Below are positions 8,496 through 17,600 of a DNA stretch of 26,633 nt, piece by piece (position 1 is the first letter of the stretch; every line of letters begins with the position of its first letter). The notes beneath the pieces were generated by a model, which was not told the origin of the DNA, ran no database searches, and was given only the letters and a program-made list of their open reading frames with translations. A program made the position numbers and the translations under genes. The stretch comes from Actinomycetota bacterium (lineage in GTDB: Bacteria > Actinomycetota > Thermoleophilia > UBA2241), in the NCBI GenBank assembly GCA_003164655.1, contig PLTW01000171.1, positions 1,621 to 28,253 on the forward strand. Reading direction: 5' to 3'.

Positions 8496-9200
8496 CTACG
8501 ACGAACGGCTGCGGCCGAATGGGCAGGCAGCCACGCAGAGCCCGCACGTGTGGTCGCCGTTGACCTCGAGAGAGTCCAGGTGTCGCTCGCAGGCGGCGGC
8601 GTCGAAGAGCAGCTCGCGCGGCATGCCGGCCTGCCAGGTGACGTCGCGTCCGGCGCCGACCGGACAGGCGTCGAGGCAGCCGCGGCAGCTCCCGCAGCTG
8701 CCCTCGGTCACCGGTATGCCGACATCCAGGTCGAGATCGGTGAACACGGTGGCCAGGCGCACCTTTGGCCCGCCCTCGGGAGACACGAACAGCCCCGTCT
8801 TGCCGATCCAGCCCAGGCCGGCCCGGGTCGCGGCCGTCTTGTGAGCAAACACGCCGGCCGCGAGCCAGTCGCCCGATTCGGGCACCGACCGGTACACGGT
8901 CGCGGGGGTGCCGAGCGCCCGGCTGCCGCGCTTTTGAAGGACCGCGACCAGTCCGTCGACCGCCCCGTCGAGCAGGGCATTCAGGCGACGGTACTCGGCG
9001 TGATAGGCGGCGGCATCACCCTGCTCGAGCCGCGTCAGCGCGCGCCGGTCGATGCTCGCCATGAGTGAGATCGCGGTGGGCAGGGCGGGGGCCAGCGGCA
9101 GGGTGGGGACGTTCGTGGCCGCGCCCCACAGGTCGACGCCGGCGCGACTCAGCGCGTCATCGACAAACGCCCAGTTCTGACCCGGATCGAGGCTTGCCAC
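8496..9200 (-). CDS. QueG-like double [4Fe-4S] cluster protein
   Basis: About 234 aa. It resembles the catalytic plus ferredoxin part of epoxyqueuosine reductase (QueG), with KTAATRAGLGWIGKTGLFVS and VRLATVFTDLDLDVG followed by two cluster motifs, CGSCRGCLDACPVGA and CGLCVAACPFG. It is shorter than QueG (about 340-380 aa) and lacks the C-terminal HEAT-like repeats used for tRNA binding, so it is better seen as a QueG-related iron-sulfur oxidoreductase of unknown substrate. GTG 9200 is preferred: GGGGAG lies just upstream, and an earlier GTG at 9236 falls beside the -10 box. It probably shares a transcript with the TfoX-like gene. Confidence 0.85.
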   Translation of the reverse strand: MASLDPGQNWAFVDDALSRAGVDLWGAATNVPTLPLAPALPTAISLMASIDRRALTRLEQGDAAAYHAEYRRLNALLDGAVDGLVAVLQKRGSRALGTPATVYRSVPESGDWLAAGVFAHKTAATRAGLGWIGKTGLFVSPEGGPKVRLATVFTDLDLDVGIPVTEGSCGSCRGCLDACPVGAGRDVTWQAGMPRELLFDAAACERHLDSLEVNGDHTCGLCVAACPFGRSRSS

Positions 9201-9226
9201 GGACTCCCCTTCCCCCGAACCCGGCC

Positions 9227-9235
9227 AGTGTACCA
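9227..9235 (-). promoter_or_regulatory. Extended -10 promoter for the QueG-like gene
   Basis: Minus strand TGG-TACACT, an extended -10 (TGn plus hexamer), about 27 nt before GTG 9200. The same form appears before accC (TGG-TATACT) and the 18912-19424 gene (TGG-TATCCT). No -35 match, as is common for extended -10 promoters. Confidence 0.5.
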
Positions 9236-9275
9236 CCGCAAACGTCGCCTACGGGTCGGCTCCGAGCTCTTGCGG

Positions 9276-9323
9276 TTCGGCGCGCTCGACGTTCGGCGCG
9301 CTCGACGTTCGGCGCGCTCGACG
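9276..9323. repeat. 16-bp tandem repeat (three exact copies)
   Basis: Three consecutive copies of TTCGGCGCGCTCGACG, plus a degenerate fourth beginning at 9324. They lie between the divergent QueG-like promoter and the TATAAT promoter at 9361, where they could influence either. Confidence 0.9.
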
Positions 9324-9340
9324 TTCGGGGCGCCCAAGGT

Positions 9341-9366
9341 TTGGCGAGCTCGGCCGGCGGTATAAT
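9341..9366 (+). promoter_or_regulatory. Strong orphan promoter (TATAAT)
   Basis: A perfect TATAAT at 9361-9366, rare in DNA this GC-rich. TTGGCG at 9341 is a possible -35, but the 14-nt spacer is short. The following about 40 nt are unusually AT-rich for the window. The only downstream reading frame is the 25-codon ORF at 9405. Confidence 0.6.
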
Positions 9367-9404
9367 CAGGATAGTTATCATCCACTATTGAACGGAGGGC
9401 GGGC

Positions 9405-9482
9405 ATGCGCAATTTCGTCGCTACAAGTTATGTCTCCCGCCGTCGCCGTGACGAGCGCAGAGAAGACCGCACTGCCCGCTAG
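9405..9482 (+). CDS. Small ORF, 25 aa, basic peptide (hypothetical)
   Basis: ATG 9405 has an excellent Shine-Dalgarno site (GGAGGG at 9394-9399, 5-nt gap) and lies about 31 nt after the predicted start of transcription from TATAAT 9361. The peptide begins MRNFVATSYVSRRRRDERRE and ends shortly after; its second half is almost entirely charged. Not recognised. GGCGGG at 9398-9403, overlapping the ribosome site, can pair with CCCGCC at 9436-9441, so translation might be controlled by RNA folding. It could be a micro-protein, a leader peptide without an attached gene, or part of a small RNA. Confidence 0.45.
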   Translation: MRNFVATSYVSRRRRDERREDRTAR

Positions 9483-9498
9483 ACGCTGACGGAAAGAC

Positions 9499-9521
9499 AA
9501 AAACCGCTGGGGATACCCGGC
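9499..9521 (-). terminator. Intrinsic terminator of copA
   Basis: On the minus strand, hairpin GCCGGG-TATC-CCCAGC (one G-T pair) is followed by GG and TTTTTG, a textbook Rho-independent terminator about 95 nt after the copA stop. Confidence 0.7.
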
Positions 9522-9525
9522 GTGA

Positions 9526-9571
9526 GATGAGGGCGTGAGTGCTCGAGTTGACGAGCACTCCCGCCCTCATC
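9526..9571 (+). terminator. Long hairpin ending the orphan small transcript
   Basis: A 10-bp outer stem (GATGAGGGCG/CGCCCTCATC) and a 7-bp inner stem (GTGCTCG/CGAGCAC) are separated by a 3x3 internal loop, with loop AGTTGA. It sits between the small ORF and the convergent copA gene and likely ends the plus-strand transcript, helped on the other strand by the copA terminator at 9499. There is no T-tract on the plus side. Confidence 0.6.
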
Positions 9572-9614
9572 GGCGTTGGCGGGCGGGCGCGGCCGTCTGG
9601 GCGGCCGCCGGCGC

Positions 9615-11912
<2,298 letters not shown>

Positions 11913-11959
11913 TGACGCCTCTCGCTGGTGGGCGACGGCCCGCCGGGGCCATCACCGAT

Positions 11960-11975
11960 ATACCCCACACGGTAT
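11960..11975. promoter_or_regulatory. Candidate CsoR-type copper operator for copA
   Basis: Inverted repeat ATACC-CCACAC-GGTAT, centred about 55 nt upstream of the copA start. CsoR operators in Gram-positives have the general form TACCC(n)GGGTA, so the resemblance is suggestive. A second overlapping repeat, GGTAT-C-ATACC, lies at 11971-11981, and -10-like TATGAT (minus strand, 11974-11979) falls within it. Proximity to copA is the main support. Confidence 0.4.
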
Positions 11976-12090
11976 CATACCCGACCACAACCGTCGCCTA
12001 TGGCGGCTCGCGCGGGGAGTGTGGGACCGATACACTCTGGCCTGCGGCGACCGGCACCGGCCGGCGGTGACCAGTGGGCTGGGAGGGCAC

Positions 12091-13392
12091 GTGCCGATCT
12101 GGGACGAAGACCACGAGACGATGGCTCGCGGCGAGCTTCAGGCGTTGCAGCTCGAGCGGCTGCGGCGCACGGTCGCCCATTGTTACGAAAGCGTGCCGTT
12201 CTACCGCGCGGCGCTCGACGAGCGCGGCGTCGCCCCCGGCGACATCGGCTCGCTTTCCGATCTCGCGCGGCTGCCATTCACGACCAAAGACGACGTGCGC
12301 ACTTCGTACCCGTACGGGCTGTTCGCCGTGCCGCTCGAAGAGGTGGTCGAGGTGCATTCGTCGTCGGGCACGACCGGCACGCCGGTGGTGGGCGGCTACA
12401 CGCGCGCCGACCTCGACACGTGGGCCGAGCTCGTGGCGCGCTTTGCGTCGGCCGCCGGCGTCGTACCCGCCGATGTGGCCCAGGTGGCCTTTGGCTACGG
12501 CATGTTCACCGGCGGGTTCGGCCTGCACTACGGGCTGCAGCGCATCGGCGCGCTGGTCGTGCCCCAGTCGGCCGGCAACACCGCCCGCCAGATCCAGTTC
12601 ATGCAGGACTTCGGCACGACCGTGCTGATCTGCACGCCGTCGTACGCCCTTCATCTGGGTGAGGCCGTAGAGAAGGCCGGCGTGCGCGATCGCCTGAGGC
12701 TCCGCCTGGGGCTGTTCGGCGCCGAGGCCTGCAGCGACGCCCTGCGCACGCGCATCGAGGAGCGCTGGGGTATCTCGGCGACCGACAACTACGGGCTCAC
12801 CGAAGTGATCGGACCGGGCGTGGCCGGAGAGTGCGAGCGCAAGGACGGCATGCACCTGGCCGAAGACCACTTTCTGGTCGAAGTGCTCGACCCGCAAAGC
12901 GGGGCGCCGGTCGCCGACGGCGAGGTCGGCGAGCTGGTCGTCACCTCGCTCACCAAGGAGTGCTCGCCGGTGCTGCGCTACCGCACCCGCGACCTGTCGC
13001 GTATCACCCGCGAGCGCTGCCCGTGCGGCCGCACCACCGCCCGCATGCACAAGGTGATCGGCCGCACCGATGACATGTTCATCATCAGCGGCGTCAACGT
13101 GTTTCCCTCGACGATCGAGTCGGTGCTGCTGGGCATCGACGGCCTCGAGCCCTACTACGAGATCGTGCTCGAACGAAAGGGCGCCCTCGACACTTTCACC
13201 GTGCGGGTCGAGGTCACCGAGGAGCTCTTCAACGGCTGGCTGGACGACCTCGTGGCCTACGAGCGTCGCATCTCGGAGACGCTGCGCTCGGCGCTGCTGG
13301 TGCGGCCCGGGGTCAAGCTCGTCGAGGCCGGTTCGCTGGCCCGCTCCGAGGGCAAGGTGCGGCGCGTGATCGACCAGCGGCCGCCCGACTGA
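12091..13392 (+). CDS. Phenylacetate-CoA ligase-type acyl-CoA synthetase
   Basis: ANL-superfamily enzyme that activates an aryl or similar carboxylate to its CoA thioester with ATP, through an acyl-AMP intermediate. At 433 aa it is the length of PaaK. Motifs: phosphate-binding SSSGTTGTP (about residues 89-97), YGLTEVIGPG (about 234), YRTRDLSRI (about 297), then GRTDDMFIISGVNVFPS leading to the PaaK-type C-terminal AMP-binding domain. Cysteines in ERCPCGRTTARM are usual for the family. GTG 12091 follows GGGAGGG (12081-12087) closely. No paa catabolic genes are nearby. In anaerobes such stand-alone ligases often serve aromatic amino-acid or indole-acetate metabolism, so the substrate is not fixed. 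Confidence 0.92.
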   Translation: MPIWDEDHETMARGELQALQLERLRRTVAHCYESVPFYRAALDERGVAPGDIGSLSDLARLPFTTKDDVRTSYPYGLFAVPLEEVVEVHSSSGTTGTPVVGGYTRADLDTWAELVARFASAAGVVPADVAQVAFGYGMFTGGFGLHYGLQRIGALVVPQSAGNTARQIQFMQDFGTTVLICTPSYALHLGEAVEKAGVRDRLRLRLGLFGAEACSDALRTRIEERWGISATDNYGLTEVIGPGVAGECERKDGMHLAEDHFLVEVLDPQSGAPVADGEVGELVVTSLTKECSPVLRYRTRDLSRITRERCPCGRTTARMHKVIGRTDDMFIISGVNVFPSTIESVLLGIDGLEPYYEIVLERKGALDTFTVRVEVTEELFNGWLDDLVAYERRISETLRSALLVRPGVKLVEAGSLARSEGKVRRVIDQRPPD

Positions 13393-13404
13393 GCACAGCG
13401 CCTC

Positions 13405-13425
13405 GGCGGCGCCGCAGGCGCCGCC
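13405..13425 (+). terminator. GC hairpin after the ligase gene
   Basis: A 9-bp perfect stem GGCGGCGCC/GGCGCCGCC with loop GCA, 12 nt after the ligase stop. No T-tract follows, so it is a weak terminator or RNA-end stabiliser. Confidence 0.5.
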
Positions 13426-13445
13426 CGCCCGCCGCTGGCGCCGAC

Positions 13446-13482
13446 AAAAAGGGGCGGGGCCCTATCTCTAAGGCCCCGCCCC
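13446..13482 (-). terminator. Intrinsic terminator of the receiver-PilB gene
   Basis: An 11-bp perfect stem (13451-13461 with 13472-13482) with a 10-nt loop. On the minus strand it is followed directly by T5 (13450-13446), about 105 nt past the stop of the minus-strand gene. It may also stop the convergent ligase transcript. Confidence 0.85.
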
Positions 13483-13587
13483 AGTCGTTCGGAGGCTTCC
13501 TCTCCCCGCGATTGGTCTCCGCACCCGTTATCGGGCGCGCGCCTGCGCGACGAGATAGGACAGGTGTCTACGGTCCGCGCCTCGCCC

Positions 13588-15636
13588 TCAGGCGGTCACG
13601 CGCACGAGCTCGAGATAGCTGGTCGAGCCGTCGAGCACCTTGCGCACGCCGTCGTCGTGGATGCTTTCGACGCCTCGCTCGCGGGCGGCCGTGCGCATCG
13701 CGCCTACGCTGGCCCCGACCGCGATCATCTCGCGCAGCTCGTCGTCGACGGTGAGCACCTCGTAGAGCCCGAGACGTCCCAGATAGCCGGTGCCGAAACA
13801 CTTTGGACAGCCGACCGGCGCGGCGATGTTCATGCGCGCGCTGGGCGCCTCGCCGAGACCCAGGTCGACCCAGCGCTCGGCGCTCAGCGCCTCGGGCCGC
13901 TTGCAGTGGCGGCACAGGCGCCGCACCAGCCGCTGGGAGACGATGCAGCGGCAAGCCGCGGCCACCAGGTAGGGCGGCAGGCCCATCTCGATGAGACGGT
14001 TGATCGACGAGATCGCGTCGCCGGTATGGAGAGTGGTGAACACGAGGTGGCCGGTGATGGCGGCGTCGGCCGCCATCTTGGCCGTCTCCAGGTCGCGCAC
14101 CTCGCCGACCATGATCACGTCGGGGTCGGCGCGCACCAAGGCGCGCAGCGCCTGCGCGAAGGTGAGGCCGATGACCGGCTTGACCTCCGTCTGCACGATG
14201 CCGTGCAGCTTGCGTTCGATGGGGTCTTCGACCGTGTAGATCTTGCGTTCGCGCGACTTGATCAGCTCGAGCGTGGTGTAGAGGGTGGTCGACTTGCCGC
14301 TTCCTGTGGGCCCGCCGATGACGATACCCCCGTCAGGACGCTTGATGGCCTCGCGGAACCGCGCCAGGCTCGATTCGGCAAAACCGAGCGAGACCAGCGT
14401 GGGCGGCAGCGGCGAGTTTTCGAGGATGCGGATCGTGATGTTCTCGCCGTAGAGGCTGGGAATGGAGGCCAGACGCATGTCGACGACGGCGCCGTCGGTC
14501 GTCTCGAAGCTGGCGCGGCCGTCCTGGGGCAGGCGGCGCTCGGCAATGTCCATGTTGGCCATGATCTTCATGCGGCTGATGACGCCGGCCTGCAGCTCGG
14601 CGGGATACTCGCGCAGGTCGTGCAGCACGCCGTCGACCCGGCAGCGGACCTGCAGGATGTCCTCGCGCGGCTCGAAGTGGATGTCGGAGGCCTTCATGCC
14701 GATCGCGTCGACCAGGACCGAGTCGACGATCTCGATGATCGAGGCATCGAGCGCGCCGGCCACTTCGTCGACGCGCGTCTCGCTGCGGGCGCCCTCGAGC
14801 TCCCTCAGCTTGCCGCGCTTGCTGGTGAACATCGAGAGCGCCTCGTCGAAGGCGCTCTCGCTGCAGATGGCCGGCACCACGTTCCTCTTGCTGCGCAGCC
14901 GGACTTCGTCGATCAGGACCACATCGAGCGGGTTGGTCATGGCGACGACCAGGCTGCCGTCTTCGTCGATGCGCAGAGGCAGCAGACGGTGCCGCACGAT
15001 GAAGTCGCGGGGCAGCAGGCCGACTGCGGCGGGGTTCGGCGTCACGGCCCGCAGGTCGACCACGGCCAGGTGCATCTGGCCGGCCAGGGCGTGGATCAGG
15101 TCGTCCTCGGACACCAGGCCCGACGCCACGAGGACTTCGCCGAGGCGGCCGCCACCGTGCTGCTGCTGCTGCAGCGCGTTGTCGATCTGCAACTGGGTGA
15201 CGAGGCCGCTTTCGACGAGCATGGCGCCGAGCTTGAGGCGCCCGGCGCTGCGCCGGTGGCGGCGATCGATCGCCGTCTCGAGCTTGTCGCGCAGGTTCTC
15301 GACGCGGAACGGCTTGGTGATGTACTCGGCGATACCGAAGCGGTGGGCCTGCTCGAAGGTCTCGAAGTCGTTGATGGCCGACAGCACGATCACGGGCACC
15401 GAGCGCAGCGCGGGTGTCGAATTCATGAGCTTGAGGACGTCGAAGCCCTTGATGGACTGCAGGTCGATGTCGAGCAGCAGGGCGTCGGGTGGCGCTTCGC
15501 GGAGGGCCTTGAGCGCCGCCGGCGTGCCGGGGTAGGTCTCGACCTCGAATGAGCCGCCGAAATAGGCAATGAGCTCTTCGCGCAGGTTGATGTCGTCGTC
15601 GATGACGACGAGGCGTTTTTTGGACGACTTCGGCAC
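13588..15636 (-). CDS. PilB/GspE-type ATPase with N-terminal receiver domain
   Basis: 682 aa. Residues 7-120 form a CheY-like receiver domain with the acidic pocket IDDD (Asp13-15), phospho-acceptor Asp56 in LLLDIDL, Ser86, and Lys108 in ITKPF, so it looks phosphorylatable. A GspE N-terminal (MshEN-like) region follows (LGAMLVESGLVTQLQIDNAL, LPRDFIVRHRLLPLRIDEDG). The secretion ATPase core has Walker A GPTGSGKST (about residues 440-448), the Asp box, Walker B DVIMVGEVRD, His-box FTTLHTGDA, and a tetracysteine zinc site (CRHC...CPKC). The core powers pilus or pseudopilus assembly. GTG 15636 has GGAGG at a 5-nt gap. No pilC, pilT, pilin or kinase gene is near. Receiver fusion to this ATPase is unusual and suggests control by a histidine kinase. 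Confidence 0.95.
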   Translation of the reverse strand: MPKSSKKRLVVIDDDINLREELIAYFGGSFEVETYPGTPAALKALREAPPDALLLDIDLQSIKGFDVLKLMNSTPALRSVPVIVLSAINDFETFEQAHRFGIAEYITKPFRVENLRDKLETAIDRRHRRSAGRLKLGAMLVESGLVTQLQIDNALQQQQHGGGRLGEVLVASGLVSEDDLIHALAGQMHLAVVDLRAVTPNPAAVGLLPRDFIVRHRLLPLRIDEDGSLVVAMTNPLDVVLIDEVRLRSKRNVVPAICSESAFDEALSMFTSKRGKLRELEGARSETRVDEVAGALDASIIEIVDSVLVDAIGMKASDIHFEPREDILQVRCRVDGVLHDLREYPAELQAGVISRMKIMANMDIAERRLPQDGRASFETTDGAVVDMRLASIPSLYGENITIRILENSPLPPTLVSLGFAESSLARFREAIKRPDGGIVIGGPTGSGKSTTLYTTLELIKSRERKIYTVEDPIERKLHGIVQTEVKPVIGLTFAQALRALVRADPDVIMVGEVRDLETAKMAADAAITGHLVFTTLHTGDAISSINRLIEMGLPPYLVAAACRCIVSQRLVRRLCRHCKRPEALSAERWVDLGLGEAPSARMNIAAPVGCPKCFGTGYLGRLGLYEVLTVDDELREMIAVGASVGAMRTAARERGVESIHDDGVRKVLDGSTSYLELVRVTA

Positions 15637-15683
15637 GGTTCCCTCCAGCCCGGGGGCGTCCCTCTACTGCGGGATAATCGACA

Positions 15684-15689
15684 AGTATA
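15684..15689 (-). promoter_or_regulatory. Candidate -10 box for the receiver-PilB gene
   Basis: Minus strand TATACT, about 48 nt upstream of GTG 15636, in a locally AT-richer patch. There is no convincing -35, so it is only suggestive. Confidence 0.35.
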
Positions 15690-15745
15690 GCCCTGGGGCT
15701 TAGGTTCCAGCGCCGCTGCGCCGCCGCTCGAGGGTCGACGACGGG

Positions 15746-15884
15746 GCATCGTGGCGGGCGTCGTGGAGGGGTCGTGGCGGGCGTGGCGGTGGGCGGTCGG
15801 GTGGGGGGAGGTAAAGGGCCGGGCCGGTTTGGGGCCTTCGCGTAATGCGGGCTGGTGGGTACAGTCGAAGGAGACCGGCCCGGC
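15746..15884. other. G-rich tract and nested inverted repeat in the gap before accC
   Basis: The 471-nt gap between the divergent receiver-PilB and accC genes starts with a strongly G-rich plus strand (15746-15815), including several GGG runs close enough for a G-quadruplex. It continues with an 11-bp perfect inverted repeat, GCCGGGCCGGT at 15818-15828 and ACCGGCCCGGC at 15874-15884. This encloses a second 6-bp stem, CCTTCG 15835-15840 with CGAAGG 15866-15871, and a 25-nt loop. As RNA it would be a stable, clearly organised element. It lies upstream of both accC promoter candidates, so it is either part of another short RNA or a DNA-level structure. A small hairpin CGGGC-GTGAA-GCCCG follows at 15905-15919. 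No family recognised. Confidence 0.5.
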
Positions 15885-15942
15885 AGGGAGAGGGAAGCGA
15901 TATGCGGGCGTGAAGCCCGATCCAGTGTCGTGGCGAACCTTG

Positions 15943-15971
15943 TTGACCTTTCGTCGTGGTCCTCTTACGTA
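15943..15971 (+). promoter_or_regulatory. Candidate distal promoter of accC
   Basis: TTGACC at 15943-15948, a 17-nt spacer, and TACGTA at 15966-15971. Good -35 and correct spacing, 137 nt upstream of the accC start. It could give a long-leader transcript in addition to the proximal promoter. Confidence 0.45.
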
Positions 15972-16051
15972 TCGGCAGCGCCGCGGGCGCCGACAGGGGG
16001 CTTGCGGCGAAAGCGTTGTCTAGCTGTGGAACGCCGGGCCGACCCACCCTC

Positions 16052-16060
16052 TGGTATACT
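16052..16060 (+). promoter_or_regulatory. Extended -10 promoter of accC
   Basis: TGG followed by TATACT (hexamer 16055-16060) forms an extended -10 about 48 nt before GTG 16108, leaving a roughly 40-nt leader that contains the AGGAG ribosome site. The same pattern is seen on the minus strand at 9227-9235 and 19495-19503. Confidence 0.6.
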
Positions 16061-16107
16061 TCCGCCGCTCGACGGTCCGCCGCCCCAGGCTCACAGGAGT
16101 CGCACCC

Positions 16108-17484
16108 GTGTTTCAGAAGGTCCTGATCGCCAACCGCGGGGAGATCGCCGTCCGGGTCATCCGCGCCTGTCGCGAGCTCGGCGTGGCGACCCTGGCGGTC
16201 TACTCGTCGGCCGACGAGGCGTCGCTGCACGTCGCCTATGCCGACGAAGCCGTCTGTGTCGGTCCACCGCCGGCTGCGCAGAGCTACCTTGTCATGGAGA
16301 ACCTCATCATGGCCGCCACCACGCACGGAGCCGACGCCATTCACCCCGGCTACGGCTTTCTCGCCGAGAACGCGGCCTTCTCGCGCCTGTGTGCGGCCAA
16401 CGGCATCACCTTCATCGGGCCGGGTCCCGAGTCGATCGAGCTGATGGGCGACAAGGCCATGGCGCGCACGACCATGACCGCCGCCGGCGTGCCGGTGACG
16501 CCCGGCTCCGACGGCGTGATCGACGACGTAGCCGAGGCCGAGGAGGTCGTACGCGCCATCGGCCTGCCGGTGATGGTGAAGGCTTCGGCCGGGGGCGGCG
16601 GCAAGGGCATCCGCATCGTGCACGACGCGGCCGTCCTGGCCGCCGCCGTCCGCCAGGCGAGCGGCGAGGCTCAGGCCGCCTTCGGCAACGGCGCCGTGTA
16701 CGTCGAGAAGTACGTCGCCAAGCCGCGCCATGTCGAGATCCAGATACTCGCCGACGGCGCCGGCCACGCCATCCACCTGGGCGAGCGCGACTGCTCCATC
16801 CAGCGTCGCCACCAGAAGCTGATCGAAGAAGCGCCTTCGCCGGCCGTCGCGCCCGAGCTACGGGCGCGCATGGGCGAGGCCGCCGTCGAGGCCGCCCGCG
16901 CCGCCGGCTACAAGGGCGCCGGCACGGTCGAGTTTCTGCTCGACCCGGCCGGCGACTTCTATTTCATGGAGATGAACACGCGCGTCCAGGTCGAGCACTG
17001 CGTCACCGAGATGGTGACCGGCATCGACATCGTCAAGACCGGCATCCGCATCGCCGCCGGCGAGGGCCTGGCGCTGCGCCAGGACGACGTGGCCATCAGC
17101 GGCCACGCCATCGAGTTTCGCATCAACGCCGAAGACCCCGACCGCGACTTTCTGCCCTCGCCGGGCACCGTGACCACCTGGTCGCCGCCGGGCGGGCCCT
17201 GGGTGCGCTTCGACTCGCATGTCTACCCCGGTTACGCAGTGCCGCCGTTCTACGACAGCCTCCTCGGCAAACTCGTCGTCTGGGGCCGCGACCGCGACGA
17301 GGCCCTGGCCCGCGCCCGCTGGGCGCTCGCCGAGTTCAGTGTCGCCGGCGTCGCCACCACGATCCCCTTCCACCTGCGCGTGCTGGAGCATCCGCTGTTT
17401 CGCGCCGGCACGGTCTCGACCCACTTTATCGACGAGGACCTCGAGCGCGGGCCCGCGCACGCGGAGGCACCGCCAGCGGGATAG
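16108..17484 (+). CDS. accC: Biotin carboxylase subunit
   Basis: ATP-dependent carboxylation of biotin on a carrier protein, the first half-reaction of acetyl-CoA (or propionyl/pyruvate) carboxylase. 458 aa, close to the 449 of E. coli AccC. N-terminal LIANRGEIAVRVIRACRELG, ATP-grasp glycine loop KASAGGGGKGIRIV, GERDCSIQRRHQKLIEEAPSP, metal/bicarbonate segment EMNTRVQVEHCVTE, then C-terminal GHAIEFRINAEDP. All catalytic landmarks are intact. GTG 16108 has AGGAG about 9 nt upstream. No biotin carrier (accB) or carboxyltransferase gene is adjacent, so the complex partner is elsewhere. It has its own promoter region and is followed by a convergent gene. Confidence 0.97.
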   Translation: MFQKVLIANRGEIAVRVIRACRELGVATLAVYSSADEASLHVAYADEAVCVGPPPAAQSYLVMENLIMAATTHGADAIHPGYGFLAENAAFSRLCAANGITFIGPGPESIELMGDKAMARTTMTAAGVPVTPGSDGVIDDVAEAEEVVRAIGLPVMVKASAGGGGKGIRIVHDAAVLAAAVRQASGEAQAAFGNGAVYVEKYVAKPRHVEIQILADGAGHAIHLGERDCSIQRRHQKLIEEAPSPAVAPELRARMGEAAVEAARAAGYKGAGTVEFLLDPAGDFYFMEMNTRVQVEHCVTEMVTGIDIVKTGIRIAAGEGLALRQDDVAISGHAIEFRINAEDPDRDFLPSPGTVTTWSPPGGPWVRFDSHVYPGYAVPPFYDSLLGKLVVWGRDRDEALARARWALAEFSVAGVATTIPFHLRVLEHPLFRAGTVSTHFIDEDLERGPAHAEAPPAG

Positions 17485-17579
17485 GTGCGAGTGGCGGCCG
17501 GGCGGCTCCCTTCGGGCGGTAGCGCTGCGCCGGGCGGAGATCGTTCACGTTCGGGAGTGTCTCGGGCGGTGGCGCAGAC

Positions 17580-17593
17580 GGCCCGTGCGGGCC
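17580..17593. terminator. Small hairpin between accC and the convergent lipoprotein gene
   Basis: A 6-bp perfect stem GGCCCG/CGGGCC with a 2-nt loop, 8 nt past the lipoprotein stop on the minus strand. No T-tract. It is the best visible stop signal in the 116-nt convergent gap. Confidence 0.3.
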
Positions 17594-17600
17594 AGACGGC

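Noticed and set aside
12832..13050. CRISPR arrays, insertion sequences or phage genes anywhere in the window
   Set aside because: I looked for spaced direct repeats, transposase motifs and terminal inverted repeats and found none; the only direct repeats are the short tandem arrays listed. The coordinates given are nominal, since the statement covers the whole window.
13564..15552. 662-codon plus-strand frame opposite the receiver-PilB gene
   Set aside because: Complement-frame artefact; the minus-strand frame carries all the conserved motifs.
15862..15885. Resemblance of AGTCGAAGGAGACCGGCC to the B12-box of cobalamin riboswitches
   Set aside because: The other conserved parts of that riboswitch (GGTGnAAnTCC, CCCGC-ACTG) are missing upstream and the downstream gene is biotin carboxylase.
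15751..16023. 90-codon plus-strand frame in the gap before accC
   Set aside because: GTG start without a ribosome site, Trp/Arg/Gly-rich product with no recognisable features, and it spans the inverted repeat and a promoter.
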